DNA from: Doris montereyensis
Lineage: Eukaryota > Mollusca > Gastropoda > Nudibranchia > Dorididae
Length of the DNA stretch: 64,000 bases
NCBI GenBank assembly: GCA_037039925.1
Contig: JAXRKP010000101.1
Location: 91,001 to 155,000, forward strand
Direction: 5' to 3'
Both the position numbers and the translations under genes were made by a program. Shown here one piece after another: positions 59,929-64,000 of this stretch (its first letter is position 1; every line of letters begins with the position of its first letter). The notes beneath the pieces are model-generated. The model searched no databases, was not told the origin of the DNA, and worked only from the letters and a program-made list of their open reading frames with translations.

Positions 59929-62761
59929 GTGAGTTAAAGATAATGTTTTGTTTCATGATACTCTGTTTCTATGACCTTTTATGTGGGTTTGGTGGGGGTT
60001 GCTGGTAGGTCGTACTGCTCTCCTTTCACTCTTTACAGTATTTCATCATGCTGTTTCCTCTTTTTTCACCCTGTGAGTTATCATGGTGTAGGGTTTCTTA
60101 AAATGTAGATGAGGATTTGTCATGAAGCACTTTGGACTTCTTTGGACTCCTGGTTTGATAGTTTTACTTTTTAGCTGTGACAAGTTCTCTTTCACCTTCT
60201 TCGACTTTTTGTCTCTTGTCTTTCCCTCTGTTTCTCTCCTTCTCTGTTTGTTTATCTCTTTCTTTCTCCCCCCATGTCCCTCTCCCTCTATCTCTCTTCC
60301 TCTGTCTCTCTATGTCTCTGTTTGTCTCTCTCTCTATGTCTGTGATTCAGACTGTGTCTGCATCACCCTCTGTCTATCTGTCTCTCTTCTTCCTTTCCTC
60401 TCTCCCTCCCTCCGTCTATGCCTCTTATTAGGTTGTTTTGAGCCCCTTATAGCCATTTTGAAACAATAGCTCAGGCCTCAGTACTCGGCTCTGGGGCCCT
60501 AAACAGTACTTTGATTTGATTTATCCACATCCACATTTTGCTAGAAAATACGTAAGAGCATTTTTCAATCATTTGTGGGGTTCCAACCCACTAAATTTTG
60601 GTTGAGATGCCGACTCTTGCCTCTGACTACCAAGTCCCCCTCCCAAAGAGGACATGAGGTACTGGGGGACACATGCCAAGTCTTGGTTTGCTTTCTTTCT
60701 CTTTCATCTCGTGTCTTTCTTTTTTTGCCTCATATTGGTTTCAGGATGCTCCCACAAGATCACTGATTTGATATTTCTATATTTGATTGATGCTCTTGAA
60801 ATGGGAAAAAAGTACCCAGCAACCTCCCCCCACTTTTTCTTTAGAAAACTCAATCAATAAATAGGTGTAAGAATGTCTGATCTTTGAAACTATAGAATCT
60901 TTTTAAAAACATTTTCCAGCTCTCTGCCAAGGGTGTCAGACTAGAAAACTACTACGCACAGCCTTCCTGCTCCCCATCTCGCAGTCAGTTCATGTCTGGG
61001 AGATATCAGGTGAGAAATTAGTTTGTTCTGCGATGAGTTTGCATGGTCTCTGCTAGAGTAAATCTAATTCTATTCTTTTGTATATATATATATGTCGCAA
61101 AGTGTGTAAGTCCAATTTTGGATGTTTTTGAGAAAATCAAAGAAAATGATGCTGTGCTTTTTAATCTATTTTCACAAACATACAGGGTTTGCAAGTGACA
61201 AAAACTAGACCCAATAGGGATAAACGGATTGCTCATGTGATTGTGATATAAGTTTCTATTGGTTCTTGTACCACAGAATCTTAACCAGACAAAGCATAGG
61301 GGCTTCCTTATGTTAAAAAGCGAAACAAAAATAATAATTATTTTTAGACTTACACGTTTTACGACTTTCATTGTCGATATATTTAAGCACATGCACAGCT
61401 GTTGACCAGTAGGTAAAAACTATATTAGTATGTATTTTTGGCTTTGAGTCCTAAGTCTGTATTTTTCTTGAAAAGTATGTATGTTATGAGTATGAGAGGT
61501 ATCTGTAATTTTTTTCTTGAAAAACCCCATGTCAAAGACAGAAACAGAAAGACTTGTGAACATAGAAAAACCATTCCGATTTTGCAAAACTACCATCGCA
61601 CTTCACAAGGAAGGCCAGCAATCCACAGAATTTTTGGTATTTACTTTAAAGGGAAAGTCAGGGGTAGTTAATTGAAGTTAGATTATCAATATTTTCTCAA
61701 ATATGATGGACCGTCGTTCAAGTTAGATTTAGTTTGCGCAGTCAGAGTCTGTTTTTCGATTTGAAAAGGTTGGCAGCTATGGAAAGGTTTTCATTCATAC
61801 CCATCTCCTGAAAGTTGAAAGGCTCTGTTTAAGTAATATATTGATTTTTTATATATATATATATCTCTACCTATTAGATCTGATCTGTCTATTCATTTAT
61901 TCATCTGTCTGTCCGGTTGGCGAGGGTGCTATTGGTATGTCCTTTCTTTTGCCTCTTTCATGTCTTGCTGTTTTTAGGATTTTCATCTTGAAGCCACTGA
62001 ATAGGATTGACAGGGTAGTTTTCAAAGAAACAAACAATTTATCTTTTGTGATCCAGACATCTACATGTATATATCTATCTGTCTACTCTATTTATCTACT
62101 CTATCTATCTATCTATCTATCTATCGGCTCTATTTATCTACTCTACCTCTATCTATCTATCTATATATGTATATATTATATATGGGGTGAGATGCAAAAA
62201 CCGCTATGCGCCATTTTTACATATTGTAAGTTTTTCACCATCCCGGACTTTGAATGATGAGTCTTCTGATGATGAAATCATTTTTGTTCAAAACTTTTAT
62301 AATTCGGCTCTAAACATCAAATTGATGGGGCTTTATTTAGAATTAGGGAAGACAAAATTTATTTTCTCAGGTTATCTTTTTGGATATATATATATAAGTT
62401 GCCTTCTGTACCAGTGATTAGCAGACTTACTCACAAGTAATAATGCTTGAATGAAGAGACTTCTTGTAAGAAGAGAGCAGAGACTATTCAATCAATACAT
62501 AACACATATACTTAAGTTTCTCTTCTGTTCTGATGTTTTTGTTATTGTTTGTTTTCTGTGGGCTTTTTTACAGATCCACACAGGCCTGCAGCATGGTATA
62601 ATACACGCGGCGCAGTCGAACGCTCTCCCACGTGACAGCCCGACTGTTGCGGATAAACTCAAACAATCTGGCTACTCCACTCACATGGTGGGAAAATGGC
62701 ATCTGGGATTTTACAAGAAAAGAATTTCTGCCCATTAACAGGGGATTTGATACTTACTACG
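59751..62761 (+). CDS. ARSB: Arylsulfatase B-like gene, 5' part (continues beyond the window)
   Basis: Secreted or lysosomal type I sulfatase that removes sulfate esters, in the ARSB/ARSI/ARSJ branch. Exons 59,751-59,928, 60,920-61,009 and 62,574-62,761 encode a signal peptide, metal-binding ADD, the CSPSR formylglycine motif and the GKWHLG block with active-site lysine and histidine. This is about 150 of the family's roughly 500-530 residues; the rest lies beyond 64,000. Phases are 0, 0 and 1. One extra base in exon 1 and one in exon 3 break the frame; I infer consensus error. ARSB is the best family match, but ARSI or ARSJ paralogues cannot be separated from this part. Confidence 0.88.
60190..60430. 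repeat. CT-rich simple sequence
   Basis: Imperfect TCTCTCTGTCTCT-type tract in intron 1 of the sulfatase. Leucine/serine frames across it are compositional. Confidence 0.85.
60505..60650 (-). mobile_element. SINE family B fragment
   Basis: Minus strand: GGGGGACTTGGTAGTCAGAG, GCAAGAGTCGGCATCTCAAC, GGGTTGGAACCCCACAAAT, then directly the 3' end TGTGGATGTGGATAAATCAA; the middle of the element is deleted. Confidence 0.7.
60920..61009 (+). CDS. ARSB: Arylsulfatase B-like, exon 2 with the active-site cysteine
   Basis: The acceptor is CATTTTCCAG|CTC and the donor CAG|GTGAGA; 30 codons, no indel. It encodes [20 protein letters not shown] then [15 protein letters not shown] is the sulfatase signature C-x-P-S-R; the cysteine is converted to formylglycine, and the arginine supports it. 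Confidence 0.96.
61010..62573. other. ARSB: Arylsulfatase intron 2
   Basis: Unique AT-rich sequence with (TA)n near 61,085 and 61,850 and a (TCTA)n run at 62,095-62,170. No exon recognised. Confidence 0.5.
62574..62761 (+). CDS. ARSB: Arylsulfatase B-like, exon 3 (one extra base)
   Basis: The acceptor is CTTTTTTACAG|ATC and the donor TACG|GTAACG. It encodes [20 protein letters not shown], then [20 protein letters not shown] and KWHLGFYKK, and after removing one A from 62,718-62,721, [13 protein letters not shown]. The lysine of GKWHLG and its histidine are active-site residues. The exon is 188 nt where 187 fits the phases. Confidence 0.92.
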
Positions 62762-64000
62762 GTAACGGTTTTAAACTGATTAATTTTAAAAGAAGAAATA
62801 AGTGTTGTGTGAGCAATTTTCCTTAACTTCATCATATGTCTGTACCAGTGGCTTTTTTTTCTCTGTCAGTTCAGTTGCTCCACAAATTAAGCAAATGGAC
62901 TCCAGATGTTTTAAAATCTTTGGCTATTGATTTAAAAAACAATCATAACTCTGGTCTTTGCTGTTCAGGATTTTTGCATTGCTTTTGCATATGGTAAATT
63001 TTGAAAAAAATAGAACCATTATAAATGTTAATAGCTTCTCAACAAAGCTGCCAATAGCCATAAATTTCTAACGCAATAGACGTCAGTTATATACATTTTG
63101 TTTGATATAATTCCCGGAGCAATGAAAGTCACGCTATTAATAAAAAAAGTTATGTTTTCCAACTGTCAACATTTCTGTAAAGAAACGTCGAAACAAGAAG
63201 AAGTCATAAACGTGTGTTTGATAAAATCATCCAAAAAGGATGAAAATGTTTTTTAAAACCCATCAACGTGGATTTTCAAACAGTTTTCAACATGTAACAA
63301 GTCAATTAAAAATAATCCGCTTACTAAATGTTTAAAGGAGTGGAAATTTTCCTTTTGTTCCTATCGACTTAACTCATATACAGGTGTGATGGACATGATG
63401 TACTGAATTGAAAGATTTAGTCGTATTTTTTCTGACTCTCCGGTTGCCATGGAAACAGCTGTCATCTTGGATTTTGCCCCAAAATATTCAACAAGTTCAA
63501 TATCAGTAGGCTTCCACATTTTTTTTACAAATTTCTTTCAAACTTTGCACATACCTGTTTTGACACAATATCTAAATTCGATCAGATTGGGTTTCGGTTT
63601 TATTGGTATTTTTTTGTTATATGAATGAATAAAAATAACGTATGAGAATTATACCCAAAAATATACAAAACTATTTTACAGCAAATTAAATTTTCACAAA
63701 ACTATAATACATATTAAAAAAAAGCATCTGATCGTTTTTTTTTTATGCCACTCAACCATCATTCAGACCAGATTGTAAATAAATACGCTGACAAATTCAA
63801 ATAGAAAAGAATTGATGGAAAATAATGAACAAAATCTTATTTTTCTTTTTTTCTGTTATTTGAATCTCTTTCTCCCATTCACCTAAGAAAAGAATAGGAT
63901 AATACTTCGAAACATTATAAAACCTTGAGAGACTCTCAAGCACTTCTCATCGATACTGTTTCAGCTGCCCCAGCTCCTTTTCACCATGCCGGATGGTACC
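62762..64000. other. ARSB: Arylsulfatase intron 3 to window end
   Basis: AT-rich unique DNA. The last 36 bases follow a GTTTCAG and could start something, but they do not match the expected next sulfatase segment, so I make no exon call. Confidence 0.5.

Noticed and set aside
63955..64000. Possible exon after GTTTCAG at the right edge
   Set aside because: The translated bases do not match the expected next sulfatase region, and only 36 bases are visible.

Overview
This window is nuclear DNA from an animal, most probably a mollusc or related spiralian. Protein-coding exons are short and flanked by GT/AG introns. The proteins are animal families (ABCF3, arylsulfatase B). The rest is AT-rich, full of tRNA-derived SINEs, an RTE-like non-LTR retrotransposon, small DNA transposons and a very large amount of minisatellite DNA. 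The phylum is an inference from style and protein similarity. There are no bacterial genes, operons, CRISPR arrays or viral genes.

Three genes are visible. (1) A plus-strand gene from about 1.06 to 18.58 kb with five exons encodes a conserved-looking protein of roughly 255 residues that I do not recognise; its introns hold an RTE copy and four minisatellites, the largest about 5 kb. (2) A minus-strand ABCF3 gene runs from its start codon at 58,249 to a tentative stop near 27,985. I resolve 18 exons and a tentative last exon, with Walker A, signature and Walker B motifs of both nucleotide-binding domains. The exon carrying the first signature motif is damaged, and the exon with the second H-loop was not found. 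(3) A plus-strand arylsulfatase B-like gene starts at 59,751; its first three coding exons are present and it runs off the right edge. Genes 1 and 2 converge; genes 2 and 3 are head to head, about 1.5 kb apart.

From 18.6 to 28 kb lies an intergenic stretch with a 738-bp TIR element inserted at a TA, diverged duplications, SINEs and two minisatellites. Gene introns hold RTE-like LINE copies, at least twelve copies of one tRNA-derived SINE family and nine of another, and a piggyBac-like remnant.

Two patterns stand out. First, several minisatellites are built from, or abut, an exon-intron junction of the host gene, so they carry many copies of a splice-site-like sequence on the sense strand; this is the closest thing here to an undescribed phenomenon. 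Second, single-base indels break the reading frame in exons of all three genes, while splice sites and protein motifs remain intact. This fits long-read consensus error better than three independent pseudogenes. The long open frames inside the arrays are artefacts of repeat units whose length is a multiple of three.
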